DNA of 41,453 nucleotides, taken from JBBQNJ01 sp038329845 (lineage in GTDB: Bacteria; Planctomycetota; Phycisphaerae; Tepidisphaerales; Tepidisphaeraceae). Under the pieces are notes generated by a model. That model searched no databases. It saw only the letters and a program-made list of their open reading frames with translations, and was not told the DNA's origin. A program made the translations under genes and the position numbers. The stretch's first letter is position 1; every line of letters starts with the position of its first letter. The stretch lies in the NCBI GenBank assembly GCA_038329845.1, contig JBBQNJ010000043.1:1-41453 (forward strand), written 5' to 3'. Of the stretch, positions 15,510-22,695 are shown piece after piece.

Positions 15510-15601
15510 ACGATGCGTCGGCTATAGTGTAGCCTGATGCCACCAGAAAACAGGATACGATTGTCCGTTATTCATCGCAAGGCGCGGTGCGTGAGCGGGT
15601 A

Positions 15602-15630
15602 TTGCCGGCATAACAGGCGAGCCATACAAT
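15602..15630 (+). promoter_or_regulatory. Sigma70-like promoter, distal, for nfnAB
   Basis: TTGCCG (15602-15607), 17-nt spacer, TACAAT (15625-15630), both close to consensus. It points toward nfnA and would give a leader of about 108 nt. It lies in the 236-bp divergent region shared with the electron-transfer operon. Confidence 0.55.
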
Positions 15631-15707
15631 ATTTAGAAAACAGCATCGGGGCCGTGCGATTCCCCGGAGGTCGCGCCCCGACAAGCGGGTTTTCTTCTCC
15701 GATCGCC

Positions 15708-15736
15708 TGTACAAACAGACAAAGTTATCCTATATT
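15708..15736 (+). promoter_or_regulatory. Sigma70-like promoter, proximal, for nfnAB
   Basis: TGTACA (15708-15713), 17-nt spacer, TATATT (15731-15736). The box ends 9 nt before the nfnA ATG, which has no Shine-Dalgarno, so a very short or absent leader would result. Confidence 0.45.
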
Positions 15737-15745
15737 CCCTCGCCT

Positions 15746-16630
15746 ATGCCCCACCGCATCCTCCAAGCTGACTGGCTTGCCCCCGAGGTCAAGCGATTCG
15801 TCATCGAGGCGCCCCACGTGGTTCGCCATGTCGGGCCGGGCCAGTTCGTCATCGTCCGCGTCGTGCCGGATGGCGAGCGGATTCCCCTAACCATCGCCCA
15901 CCCCGACCGCGCCGCCGGAACCGTCACACTCATCGTCCAGGCCGTCGGGGCCACCACACGCCGGTTCTGCGCCATGCAGGCCGGCGACACCGTGGCGGAT
16001 GTGTGCGGACCTCTGGGCAAGCCGACCGAGATCGAGAACGTCGGACACGCCGTCATCGTCGGCGGCGGCGTGGGAACGGCGGTCATCTTCCCCCAGGCCG
16101 GGGCGCTTAAGGCCCACGGCAACATCGTCAGCGCCATCATCGGCGGGCGATCCAAGCCCTACGTTATCCTCGAAAAAGAGCTGTCGGAAGTCTGCGATGC
16201 AGTCTACCCCTGCACCGATGATGGATCGCACGGGTTCCACGGCTTCGTCACCGATCGGCTGCGAAAGCTCATCGACGATTCACACAGCCCGGGCCAACCG
16301 GTGAAACTGGTGCTGTGCGCCGGCCCGGTCCCGATGATGCGGGCCGTGGCCGAACTGACCCGACCCATGGGCATCCACACCGTCGCATCGCTTAATCCCA
16401 TCATGGTCGATGGCACGGGCATGTGCGGCGGGTGCCGCATCCAGGTCGATGGGAAGATGAACTTCGCCTGCGTGGACGGTCCGGAGTTCGACGCCCACGC
16501 GGTCGATTTCCGAGAATTGTCCGACCGTCTGACGGCCTATCGTCCGGCCGAGCATGCCGCCCGCGAGCGAGTCAGCGCCGAGCCGTGCCGGATCAGCGGA
16601 TGCGTCGAGACCGCCGCGTCCAAACCGTAA
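15746..16630 (+). CDS. nfnA: NfnA: small subunit of NADH-dependent ferredoxin:NADP+ oxidoreductase
   Basis: A 294-aa ferredoxin-NADP reductase-like protein (sulfide/dihydroorotate dehydrogenase-like FAD/NAD-binding family). It has the FAD domain with GPGQFVIVR and RIPLTI (about 30-50), the NAD domain with IVGGGVGTA (104-112), and the C-terminal [2Fe-2S] site with the unusual Asp/Cys3 set: D222, C227, C230 and C242 in DGTGMCGGCR and CVDGPEFDAH. This is the small subunit of the flavin-based electron-bifurcating Nfn enzyme, which couples ferredoxin, NADH and NADP(H). The large subunit follows 59 bp downstream. An alternative is a SudAB-type sulfide dehydrogenase, which has the same architecture. 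It is divergent from the NADH/ferredoxin operon, which fits shared cofactors and perhaps shared control. Confidence 0.9.
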   Translation: MPHRILQADWLAPEVKRFVIEAPHVVRHVGPGQFVIVRVVPDGERIPLTIAHPDRAAGTVTLIVQAVGATTRRFCAMQAGDTVADVCGPLGKPTEIENVGHAVIVGGGVGTAVIFPQAGALKAHGNIVSAIIGGRSKPYVILEKELSEVCDAVYPCTDDGSHGFHGFVTDRLRKLIDDSHSPGQPVKLVLCAGPVPMMRAVAELTRPMGIHTVASLNPIMVDGTGMCGGCRIQVDGKMNFACVDGPEFDAHAVDFRELSDRLTAYRPAEHAARERVSAEPCRISGCVETAASKP

Positions 16631-16689
16631 CCGATCACCGAACATGCCCGGCACGACCCGGGCCGATAAGATGGAGGCCAGTTCAGCTA

Positions 16690-18138
16690 ATGCCCGACCC
16701 GACCCCTTTGTCCGTAGTAAAGCTCAAGCCTGCCGAGCGGATGAAGATCCCTCGCCAGCCGATGCCCGCCCGTGACGCCCATATCCGCGCCCACGAGTTC
16801 GGCGAGGTGAACCTGGGATTGCCCGAGCTGCTGGCCGTCGAAGAGGCCAAGCGCTGCCTCGAGTGCAAGGATCGTCGCTGCGTCAACGGATGTCCGGTGC
16901 AGATCGATATCCCCTCGTTCGTCGCGGCGTTGGCCGCCGGCGATTTCCCGGGTGCTGCCCGGGTGCTGTTCCGCGACAACGCCCTGCCCGGCATCTCCGG
17001 ACGGGTCTGCCCGCAGGAAAAACAGTGTGAATCGCTGTGCATTCGCGGGAAAAAGGGCGAGCCGGTGGCGATCGGATACCTCGAGCGGTTCGTCGCCGAC
17101 TGGGCCCGCGAGCATTCGGCCAATTATGCTGCCGCGCCCGCTGAGCGACGCGCTGAGAAAATCGCCATCGTCGGCGCCGGCCCGGCTGGGCTGACCGCCG
17201 CCGGGGAGCTGGCCCGCAAAGGCTATGACGTGACGATCTTCGAGGCCCTGCACGAACCGGGCGGGGTGCTGGTCTACGGCATCCCCGAGTTCCGCCTGCC
17301 CAAGGCGATCGTTCGCCAGGAGGTCGATTCACTGAAAGACATGGGCGTGAAGATCGAATGCAACGTCGTGATCGGGCGGACCTACACGATCGCTGATCTG
17401 CTGAACGACGAAGGATTTACCGCCGTCTTCATCGCTAACGGCGCCGGACTTCCGATGTTCTTGAACATCCCCGGGGAGAACTTCAAGGGCGTTTACAGCG
17501 CCAACGAGTTTCTCACCCGCGTGAACCTGATGAAGGCCTACAACCCCGACAGCGAAACCCCCGTGCTGCGACCGCGCCAAGCCGTGGTGGTCGGCGGCGG
17601 GAACGTGGCGATGGACTCGGTCCGCACCGCCCGGCGGCTGGGTGCCGACCCGGCCACGCTGGTCTACCGCCGCAGCCGCGACGAGATGCCCGCCAGACTC
17701 GAGGAAGTTCACCATGCCGAGGAAGAAGGGATCGTCTTCCAGCTTCTGACCAATCCGCTGGAAATCCTCGGCGATGACAAGGGTTGGGTTCGGGCGATGA
17801 AATGCCAGCGGATGGAACTCGGCGAGCCGGACGCCTCGGGACGGCGATCCCCCGTGCCGATTGCCGGTTCGGAATTCGAGATCCCCTGCGATGTCGTCGT
17901 CGAGGCGATCGGCACCCGAGCCAACCCGCTGCTGACGCAGACCACCCCCGACCTCAAACTGGACCGGCGTGGCAACATCATCGTGGATGAATCCGGCATG
18001 ACCAGCAAGCCCGGCGTCTTCGCCGGCGGCGATATCGTGCGCGGCGCTGCGACGGTGATCCTGGCGATGGGCGACGGAAAGAAAACCGCCGCCGCCATGG
18101 ATGCCTGGTTGCGGGCAAGATCCGGCGCCACCGCCTGA
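16690..18138 (+). CDS. nfnB: NfnB: large subunit of NADH-dependent ferredoxin:NADP+ oxidoreductase (GltD-like)
   Basis: A 482-aa GltD-type flavoprotein. The ATG at 16690 follows GGAGG at a rather long spacing of 12 nt. N-terminal cysteines for two [4Fe-4S] clusters: C56/C59/C64/C68 and C107/C113/C117 with a distal fourth ligand. FAD motif GAGPAG (162-167), then the NADPH-binding fold with VVVGGGNVAMDS (299-310), and the closing FAD motif PGVFAGGDIVRG. The length and order fit homotetrameric GltA/NfnB proteins. Next to nfnA it is the bifurcating subunit that handles NADP(H) and ferredoxin. It is a useful comparison for the operon flavoprotein at 5186-6763, which lacks the second nucleotide-binding fold seen here. 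Confidence 0.92.
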   Translation: MPDPTPLSVVKLKPAERMKIPRQPMPARDAHIRAHEFGEVNLGLPELLAVEEAKRCLECKDRRCVNGCPVQIDIPSFVAALAAGDFPGAARVLFRDNALPGISGRVCPQEKQCESLCIRGKKGEPVAIGYLERFVADWAREHSANYAAAPAERRAEKIAIVGAGPAGLTAAGELARKGYDVTIFEALHEPGGVLVYGIPEFRLPKAIVRQEVDSLKDMGVKIECNVVIGRTYTIADLLNDEGFTAVFIANGAGLPMFLNIPGENFKGVYSANEFLTRVNLMKAYNPDSETPVLRPRQAVVVGGGNVAMDSVRTARRLGADPATLVYRRSRDEMPARLEEVHHAEEEGIVFQLLTNPLEILGDDKGWVRAMKCQRMELGEPDASGRRSPVPIAGSEFEIPCDVVVEAIGTRANPLLTQTTPDLKLDRRGNIIVDESGMTSKPGVFAGGDIVRGAATVILAMGDGKKTAAAMDAWLRARSGATA

Positions 18139-18160
18139 TCGATTCAGGCATCCCCCCGCG

Positions 18161-18322
18161 CCGTTCAGCCCCGTGGCGACACTGCGGGCGCTGCGGACTT
18201 CGTTCTGGCGGCAATGAAGATTGTCCGCCGTTCAGCCCCGTGGCGACACTGCGGGCGCTGCGGACTTCGTCTGGCGGCAATGAACACGGCGCGCCGATCA
18301 GCTCCGCGGCACCGCTGCGGGA
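18161..18322. repeat. Tandem repeat of about 58 bp, two full copies and one partial
   Basis: Copy 1 (18161-18218) and copy 2 (18228-18284) are identical but for one T inserted in copy 1 and are spaced 67 bp. A diverged third piece (18294-18322) covers the last codons and stop of the CII-like gene on the minus strand. Read on that strand, the copies carry a GCAGTGTCGCCACGGGGCTGA string that mirrors the gene's own end (GCAGCGGTGCCGCGGAGCTGA), so the array may have arisen from the gene's 3' end. Confidence 0.75.
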
Positions 18323-18828
18323 CGTATCGGATGCGGAGGCGGTCGGCGCTCGGGCTTTTTCAGGTGGAAGTGTCCCTGCTCGCAGCGGATCACGAACCGC
18401 TCGACGCACGCCTTGAGATCTTCCCATTTCTCGCGGATTTCACTCGATTCCTCGGCGTCGATCCCCGGCTCGTCCTCGACCGCCTCGGTCACCGCCTCGA
18501 GCAGCTCGCTGAAATCGCGCACCATCCCGCGCGTCGCGACGAAGATCGTCTGATCCATCGACGCACCCGACGCCGGCTCGGAATTGGCGACGAAAAATCC
18601 CCCCGCCTGGTTGCACAGCCATCGCACCAGCCGAATGTCGCGCGTCAGCAGGTACATCTGGCGAACGCGGTCCAGCGGATTGCGGGCCCCGGATTGGTCC
18701 GGGTCCTGCGGCTCGGCCGCCGGCTCGCACCACTTGTAGACCAGCGCCGGCGAAACTTTCAGCGCCGCGGCCACGGCCTTGGCGCCCGGCTCCTCGATCG
18801 CCGACCGAATCACTTCATGCGACTTCAT
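18298..18828 (-). CDS. Phage-CII-like HTH protein (function unknown)
   Basis: A 176-aa protein. The N-terminus has a helix-turn-helix in AKAVAAALKVSPALVYKWC (about residues 16-34), as in phage CII/Cro-type and related regulators, followed by a helical region with MDQTIFVATRGMVRDFSELL and a proline-rich basic tail. Two ATGs six bases apart are possible; the one at 18828 lies 7 nt after TACAAT, in the same geometry as other apparently leaderless starts here, and no Shine-Dalgarno is present. It is followed by the tandem repeats. The DNA-binding call is moderate; no prophage genes surround it. Its position next to flbD gives no clear hint of a flagellar role. Confidence 0.65.
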   Translation of the reverse strand: MKSHEVIRSAIEEPGAKAVAAALKVSPALVYKWCEPAAEPQDPDQSGARNPLDRVRQMYLLTRDIRLVRWLCNQAGGFFVANSEPASGASMDQTIFVATRGMVRDFSELLEAVTEAVEDEPGIDAEESSEIREKWEDLKACVERFVIRCEQGHFHLKKPERRPPPHPIRPAAVPRS

Positions 18829-18835
18829 GGCCATG

Positions 18836-18841
18836 ATTGTA
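18836..18841 (-). promoter_or_regulatory. TACAAT -10 box seven bases before a start codon
   Basis: TACAAT on the minus strand (18841-18836) is followed by 7 nt and the ATG at 18828. No convincing -35 was found. The arrangement implies transcription starting at or beside the start codon. Confidence 0.35.
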
Positions 18842-18952
18842 AGCCATTGTCGAATAAACGCGCAGCCACCCGCTCGACGATGCGCCGCCGCACCGCCGCG
18901 CCCGACGGTCCTACAGACGCGTGGTAATCGGTCATCTTCGCGTCCGGCGAAG

Positions 18953-19147
18953 CTACTCCGTGACCGCGCGGCGGATCACGCGGGCGTAGTCGATCGCCCG
19001 TCGCATCACCTCAGACAGCGGCTCCCTGACCATGATGCGGTCGCCGCTGTCGCAGCAGACCACCGTGTCGGGCGTGCTTTCGACGTAGCGGATTCTCTCG
19101 GCGTTGACGACGAACTGCTGGCCGTTAAGTCGAGTCAGTGCGATCAT
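18953..19147 (-). CDS. flbD: FlbD family flagellar protein
   Basis: A 64-aa protein from ATG 19147; a longer frame from 19252 has no family support. It matches the short FlbD family end to end: MIALTRLNGQQFVVNAERI, YVESTPDTVVCCDSGDRIMV and the helical end SEVMRRAIDYARVIRRA. FlbD genes usually lie between flgE and motA/B in flagellar operons of spirochaetes, Firmicutes and planctomycetes, which matches the position after flgE here. The exact role is not established; a regulatory or assembly role is assumed. It is separated from flgE by a 234-bp gap containing a hairpin and short repeats, so it may be transcribed apart from it. Confidence 0.85.
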   Translation of the reverse strand: MIALTRLNGQQFVVNAERIRYVESTPDTVVCCDSGDRIMVREPLSEVMRRAIDYARVIRRAVTE

Positions 19148-19256
19148 TTTTTCCCCGGCGGCTCGGGCGGCGGCGACACGGGCGCGGATTGGCGGGCCTC
19201 CAGGCCCGCATCCGCGCCGCGGCACCCCCGCGGGGCAACCGTCCTTGTTCAAAAGC

Positions 19257-19295
19257 GCCCCCGCGACAGCAGAATAAACACCCTGCCGCGGGGGC
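19257..19295 (-). terminator. Hairpin terminator candidate after flgE
   Basis: GCCCCCGCG (19257-19265) pairs with CGCGGGGGC (19287-19295), with an inner GCAG/CTGC. On the minus strand the stem is followed by TTTTG; on the plus strand a run of five T lies 10 nt past it. It would separate flgE from flbD transcription. Confidence 0.5.
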
Positions 19296-19310
19296 TACTG
19301 ATCCGTGTTT

Positions 19311-19389
19311 TTCCCGCCTGATCAGCGGATTCTTTCGCCCGATCAACGGGATTTCCGCCCGATCGGCGCATTTCCGCCCGATCAGCGGG
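19311..19389. repeat. Four short tandem repeats of about 20 bp at the flgE 3' end
   Basis: Units at 19311-19329, 19330-19350, 19351-19370 and 19371-19389 share the core CGCCCGATCAnCGG (consensus TTTCCGCCCGATCAGCGG). The last unit contains the flgE stop codon (19382-19384), so the array is an extension of the gene's own 3' end into the intergenic region. The remainder of 19148-19381 holds the hairpin at 19257-19295 and no gene. Confidence 0.65.
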
Positions 19390-21100
19390 TCGTATTCAAC
19401 AGCTCGGTGATCAACTGGTCGCTGGTGGTGATTACTCGGCTCGATGCCGAAAACCCCGTCGAGGCGATAATCAAATTGATAAACTCCTCGGACAGGTCCA
19501 CATTGCTCATCTCCAGGGCGCCGCTCTTGATCGCCCCGGCCCCCAGCGTCAGCGGGCCGGAGACGATCGGCACGCCGCTGTTGCTGCTGGTCTTGTACAT
19601 TCCCCCGCCCATGTCCGTCAGTCCCTGCGGATTGTTGAACGTCGCCAGCGCCACCTTCCCCAGCGTGCGCGTCAGGCCGTTGGAGAACGACCCGGTGATC
19701 ATCCCGTCCACCCCCACCGAATAGTCGGTCAGGCTCCCGATCGGCGAGCCGTCCTGCTCGGTCATCACCAGTTCCGAATCGCGGCTGGTCAGTGAGGTCA
19801 TCGAGTTGAAATCCAGCGAGATCGTCATGGGCGTGGTGGCGCCGGTGTTGGCTCGATCCACGTTCATGCTCGTGCCGGTCGAGGCGATCATCTTCCCTGA
19901 ATTGTCGAACGTCAGCGTCCCGTTTCCCAGCGCCAGGTCGGTGTCGGTGTCATCCGGCGACTGCACGAAGAACCGCCAGGTGTTGCCGGTGTTGGCTTTG
20001 GATTCCAACACCGCCGTCAGCCCCACGGTGATCGGCGTGCCCAGCGAGTCATAGGCCACGAAACTGGTATGCACGCTCTCCCCGGTCGGATCGCTGGTGA
20101 ACCCCGCGGCGTTGTTCCCGTCGGCGAACGTGAATGGGGAATTGCCCGCGACGGTGCGGAAAGCGTTGGCGGGCAGCGCCAGCGCGTTTTCGGTCCCGGT
20201 GTTGCCGACGATCACGATGCGAGCCGAGGTCGGATCGGTCGCGTCGCTCTCGACGACGGCGCCCGCGGTCGGCGCTGCGGGGTTCAGCGGCACGGCCGAA
20301 TCGATCCCCAGCCCCTGTTGGTAAAAGCCCATTAAGTCGCCCAGCGTGGACGTGGGCGTGACCGTGAAGCTCGCGGCAGGAAGATCGCGCCCTCCCTTAA
20401 CGCCGGACAGGTCGAACGTCTCTCCGGCGGTGAACAGCGCCACCCCCGGCGTCGCGGTCGCCGCCACGTTCACCAACGCAGTATTCGCATCCGGCGCTAC
20501 CCCGCCGCCCACAACCGTGAGCAGTTGGCTGTTGAGAATGCTCGCGCCATTGGCGACCACGCCGTTGGAGTTGAGATTCCCCTCGAGCGTGACCGCCTTA
20601 GTCTGTTGGGCGCTGGTGGCCGTTCCCATGGGGATCACCATATTGACCAGGGCGCCGGGAATGACGTTGTAATTGGCGTCCACGCCGAACCCCTGCACAA
20701 AATCGCCGCCGGTGGTGACCAACTCGTTGGCCGAGTTCAGAATAAATGACCCGTCGCGGGTGTATTTCTGCGCATTGCTCTTGACGACGAAGAAGCCGTC
20801 GCCGTCGATCGCCATGTCGCTGGCGCGACCGGTCGCCTCGATCGCTCCGGGCTGAAAGTTCTTCTGGATCGCCGCCACCACCGCGCCCAAGCCGCGCTGC
20901 GAAGGATTGGCCCCGCCCGATTCGCCGCTCGGCGCTGAGCCGCCGCTGTCGGTGACATAGAACTGGCTCTTGAACAGCACGCGGCTGCTCTTGAACGAAA
21001 CGGTGTTGACGTTGGCGATGTTGTTGCCGACGACGTTGAGGCGCTGCTGATTGATGTCGAGTCCGGAAAGGCCGGTGTACAGAGTGCTGGTCAGTGCCAT
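19382..21100 (-). CDS. flgE: Flagellar hook protein FlgE
   Basis: A 572-aa protein. The ATG at 21100 begins MALTSTLYTGLSGLDINQQR, the canonical flagellar rod/hook N-terminus (NVVGNNIANVNTVSFKSS follows). The C-terminus NVDLSEEFINLIIASTGFSA...SDQLITELLNTTR is the matching conserved end; both helices form the D0 coiled coil. The middle, rich in Thr/Ala/Gly, is the variable surface domain, larger than in E. coli FlgE (402 aa) but usual for this lineage. It polymerises outside the cell as the hook. It is in an operon after flgD with a 159-bp gap that contains a hairpin. Start choice rests on family alignment; the Shine-Dalgarno is poor. Confidence 0.93.
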   Translation of the reverse strand: MALTSTLYTGLSGLDINQQRLNVVGNNIANVNTVSFKSSRVLFKSQFYVTDSGGSAPSGESGGANPSQRGLGAVVAAIQKNFQPGAIEATGRASDMAIDGDGFFVVKSNAQKYTRDGSFILNSANELVTTGGDFVQGFGVDANYNVIPGALVNMVIPMGTATSAQQTKAVTLEGNLNSNGVVANGASILNSQLLTVVGGGVAPDANTALVNVAATATPGVALFTAGETFDLSGVKGGRDLPAASFTVTPTSTLGDLMGFYQQGLGIDSAVPLNPAAPTAGAVVESDATDPTSARIVIVGNTGTENALALPANAFRTVAGNSPFTFADGNNAAGFTSDPTGESVHTSFVAYDSLGTPITVGLTAVLESKANTGNTWRFFVQSPDDTDTDLALGNGTLTFDNSGKMIASTGTSMNVDRANTGATTPMTISLDFNSMTSLTSRDSELVMTEQDGSPIGSLTDYSVGVDGMITGSFSNGLTRTLGKVALATFNNPQGLTDMGGGMYKTSSNSGVPIVSGPLTLGAGAIKSGALEMSNVDLSEEFINLIIASTGFSASSRVITTSDQLITELLNTTR

Positions 21101-21228
21101 GGAGAATCCGATCCGTCGGAAAAAGGTCCCGCTTTTCGTTTCGCCGCGCAGCGCCTGCGCGATGCTCGGGCGACTTTCGCCGCCCCCCGCGTTCATGGCT
21201 CCGCCACGCGGGTTCGCTTCTCGGTCTG

Positions 21229-21247
21229 GCCGCTTATCGCAAGCGGC
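21229..21247. other. Hairpin between flgD and flgE
   Basis: GCCGCTT (21229-21235), loop ATCGC, AAGCGGC (21241-21247): a perfect 7-bp stem, 12 nt after the flgD stop. No U-tract follows on either strand. It may stabilise or process the flgD-flgE mRNA, or act as a weak attenuator. Confidence 0.4.
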
Positions 21248-21259
21248 GTTCCACGTCGG

Positions 21260-21691
21260 TCAGTTCTTCGTCGCCTGCGTCGGGCCGGTGATCCCCGTGA
21301 CATTGCCCATCGGGATCGTCTTGCCGTTGTCCAGCTCGAGATAGACGCTGTCCTTGTCCACCCGCACCGACGTGACCAGCCCCGCCACCGGGTTGGCACT
21401 GGCGTCCTGGCCCTGGATCATCTTGCCGATCAGGTTCCCCGCCGCCCCGATCTGGTTCTGCATCACCATCGTTTGCAGGCTGCTTTGCAACGTCGTCGCC
21501 GATTGCAACTGCCCGATCTGGCTCATCTGCGCCAGCAGTTCCTGGTTCTTCGCCGGCTCCATCGGATCCTGGTTCTGAAGCTGCGTAATCATCATCTTGA
21601 TGAAGTCCTCGGTCTTGAGGCTGAAGTTCTTGTTCTTGACCGGACTTTGTGCCGCGTTTGTCGAAGTCGCCGAGGAAGTTGCGGTGATCAT
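21260..21691 (-). CDS. flgD: Flagellar hook capping protein FlgD, short form
   Basis: A 143-aa protein from ATG 21691, with GGTGG upstream. It has the conserved FlgD N-terminal region: KTEDFIKMMITQLQNQDPME, NQELLAQMSQIGQLQS and MVMQNQIGAAGNLIGKMIQG. It then ends in a small beta region (TSVRVDKDSVYLELDNGKTI) and lacks the full Tudor-like and FnIII-like domains of E. coli FlgD (231 aa). Short FlgD proteins are common in planctomycetes and Firmicutes, so this is probably complete. It caps the growing hook and supports FlgE polymerisation. It is the first flagellar gene in view; nothing flagellar lies upstream of it on this strand within the window. Confidence 0.88.
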   Translation of the reverse strand: MITATSSATSTNAAQSPVKNKNFSLKTEDFIKMMITQLQNQDPMEPAKNQELLAQMSQIGQLQSATTLQSSLQTMVMQNQIGAAGNLIGKMIQGQDASANPVAGLVTSVRVDKDSVYLELDNGKTIPMGNVTGITGPTQATKN

Positions 21692-22028
21692 GCCACCGAT
21701 GTCGGCTGGGCCTCGAGTCCTCGTTGAGAAATCCGACGAGGTAATTTGCCCCCGCGCCAAGGTTGCGCGATGAGGCGCGAAAGTCGCGCGTAAAACCGGT
21801 GAAGACTCCTCCCGCGCTTCGGACAATGCGCCGGCGCTCCAGGAAGACAGAAAGTGGCCTCGCGGCGACCCGCGCAGGCTAAAAGCTTGCACCCCAAGGT
21901 CCCGACGTCGAGTGTTTGAGGGTCAAGGTGATGGAGCGGCGCGCAGGCTAAAAGCCTGCACCCCAAGCTCCCGACCCCCCAACACCCAGGCCCCCCCGAT
22001 CCTCCCGACCCCCGACCTCTTTTCCCGA
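21692..22028. other. Intergenic region with hairpin repeats, no gene
   Basis: This 337-bp stretch separates modB (stop at 22029) from flgD. It holds two copies of a GCAGGCT hairpin repeat (21871-21975) and a C-rich tract with CCCCCC runs at 21975-22025. Short frames across it have no family signature and consist largely of the repeats. The flgD promoter should be here but was not recognised. Confidence 0.6.
21871..21975. repeat. Two copies of a 36-bp GCAGGCTAAAAGCCTGC repeat
   Basis: Copies at 21871-21906 and 21940-21975 differ at two positions. Each contains GCAGGCT-AAA-AGCCTGC (perfect in copy 2, one mismatch in copy 1), a 7-bp hairpin with a 3-nt loop, followed by ACCCCAAG and CCCGAC. The form is that of a dispersed REP-like element; I recall similar strings in planctomycete genomes, but genome-wide copy number cannot be seen here. 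Confidence 0.7.
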
Positions 22029-22694
22029 TCAGGGCGCGATCGCTCCTTGTCGGCGGGTGGAGGAGGCGTTGTAGAGCATGATCAGTCCGAGTGAGAGGGC
22101 GGACAAGGCGACGACGGCGGCGGTGGCGTGAGGGAGATTGCCCTGTTCGTAGTCGGCATAGATCGAGATGGGCAAGGTGATGCGCCCGGGCTGCCAGCCG
22201 AAGACCATCATGGTGGCACCGAACTCGCCCAGGGCGCGAGCGAATCCGAGAACCACGCCGCTGGCCAGGCCGCGCCGGGCCAGGGGAAGGCTCACGTGCC
22301 AGAAGAGCTGCAAGCGGTTGGCACCCATCAGCCTAGTGATGTCTTCCAGTTCAGGCTCGACCGACGAAAAACCAGCCTTGGCGGGCAGATACAGCAGCGG
22401 CGCCGCCACCACCGCCGCGGCCAGCACTGCGGCCTCGAATCGGAACATGATCGAATAGCCGCCCAGGAACGGCGCCAGCCAGCCGTGAGCGCCGAAGGCC
22501 GTCAAAAGAACATACCCGACCACCGTAGGGGGCAGGACCATCGGCATCAGGATCAGCGCCTCGATCAGGCTGCGGCCGACGAATCGATGTCGCGCCAGGA
22601 AGAACGCCAGCGGTACGCCTGCAAGCGCGGCGATCAGGGTCGCCGAAGCGGCGATGCGAAGCGAAAGCGACAAGGCGGGCCACAGTTCGCTCAT
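22029..22694 (-). CDS. modB: Molybdate ABC transporter permease ModB
   Basis: A 221-aa membrane protein, the usual ModB length, from ATG 22694. Five or six hydrophobic segments are visible. The cytoplasmic EAA loop reads EDITRLMGANRLQLFWHVSLP, the contact site for the ATPase, and the sequence ARALGEFGATMMVFG is the characteristic ModB/CysT signature. It starts one base after the stop of the DUF502-ModA gene, so the two are translationally linked. No ModC ATPase gene is found in the window; the transporter must borrow one from elsewhere or the gene is outside. Tungstate or another oxyanion is an alternative substrate. Confidence 0.9.
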   Translation of the reverse strand: MSELWPALSLSLRIAASATLIAALAGVPLAFFLARHRFVGRSLIEALILMPMVLPPTVVGYVLLTAFGAHGWLAPFLGGYSIMFRFEAAVLAAAVVAAPLLYLPAKAGFSSVEPELEDITRLMGANRLQLFWHVSLPLARRGLASGVVLGFARALGEFGATMMVFGWQPGRITLPISIYADYEQGNLPHATAAVVALSALSLGLIMLYNASSTRRQGAIAP

Positions 22695-22695
22695 C

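Noticed and set aside
18161..18322. Attachment site of a prophage beside the CII-like gene
   Set aside because: The repeats are tandem, and no integrase, tRNA or structural phage gene is present.
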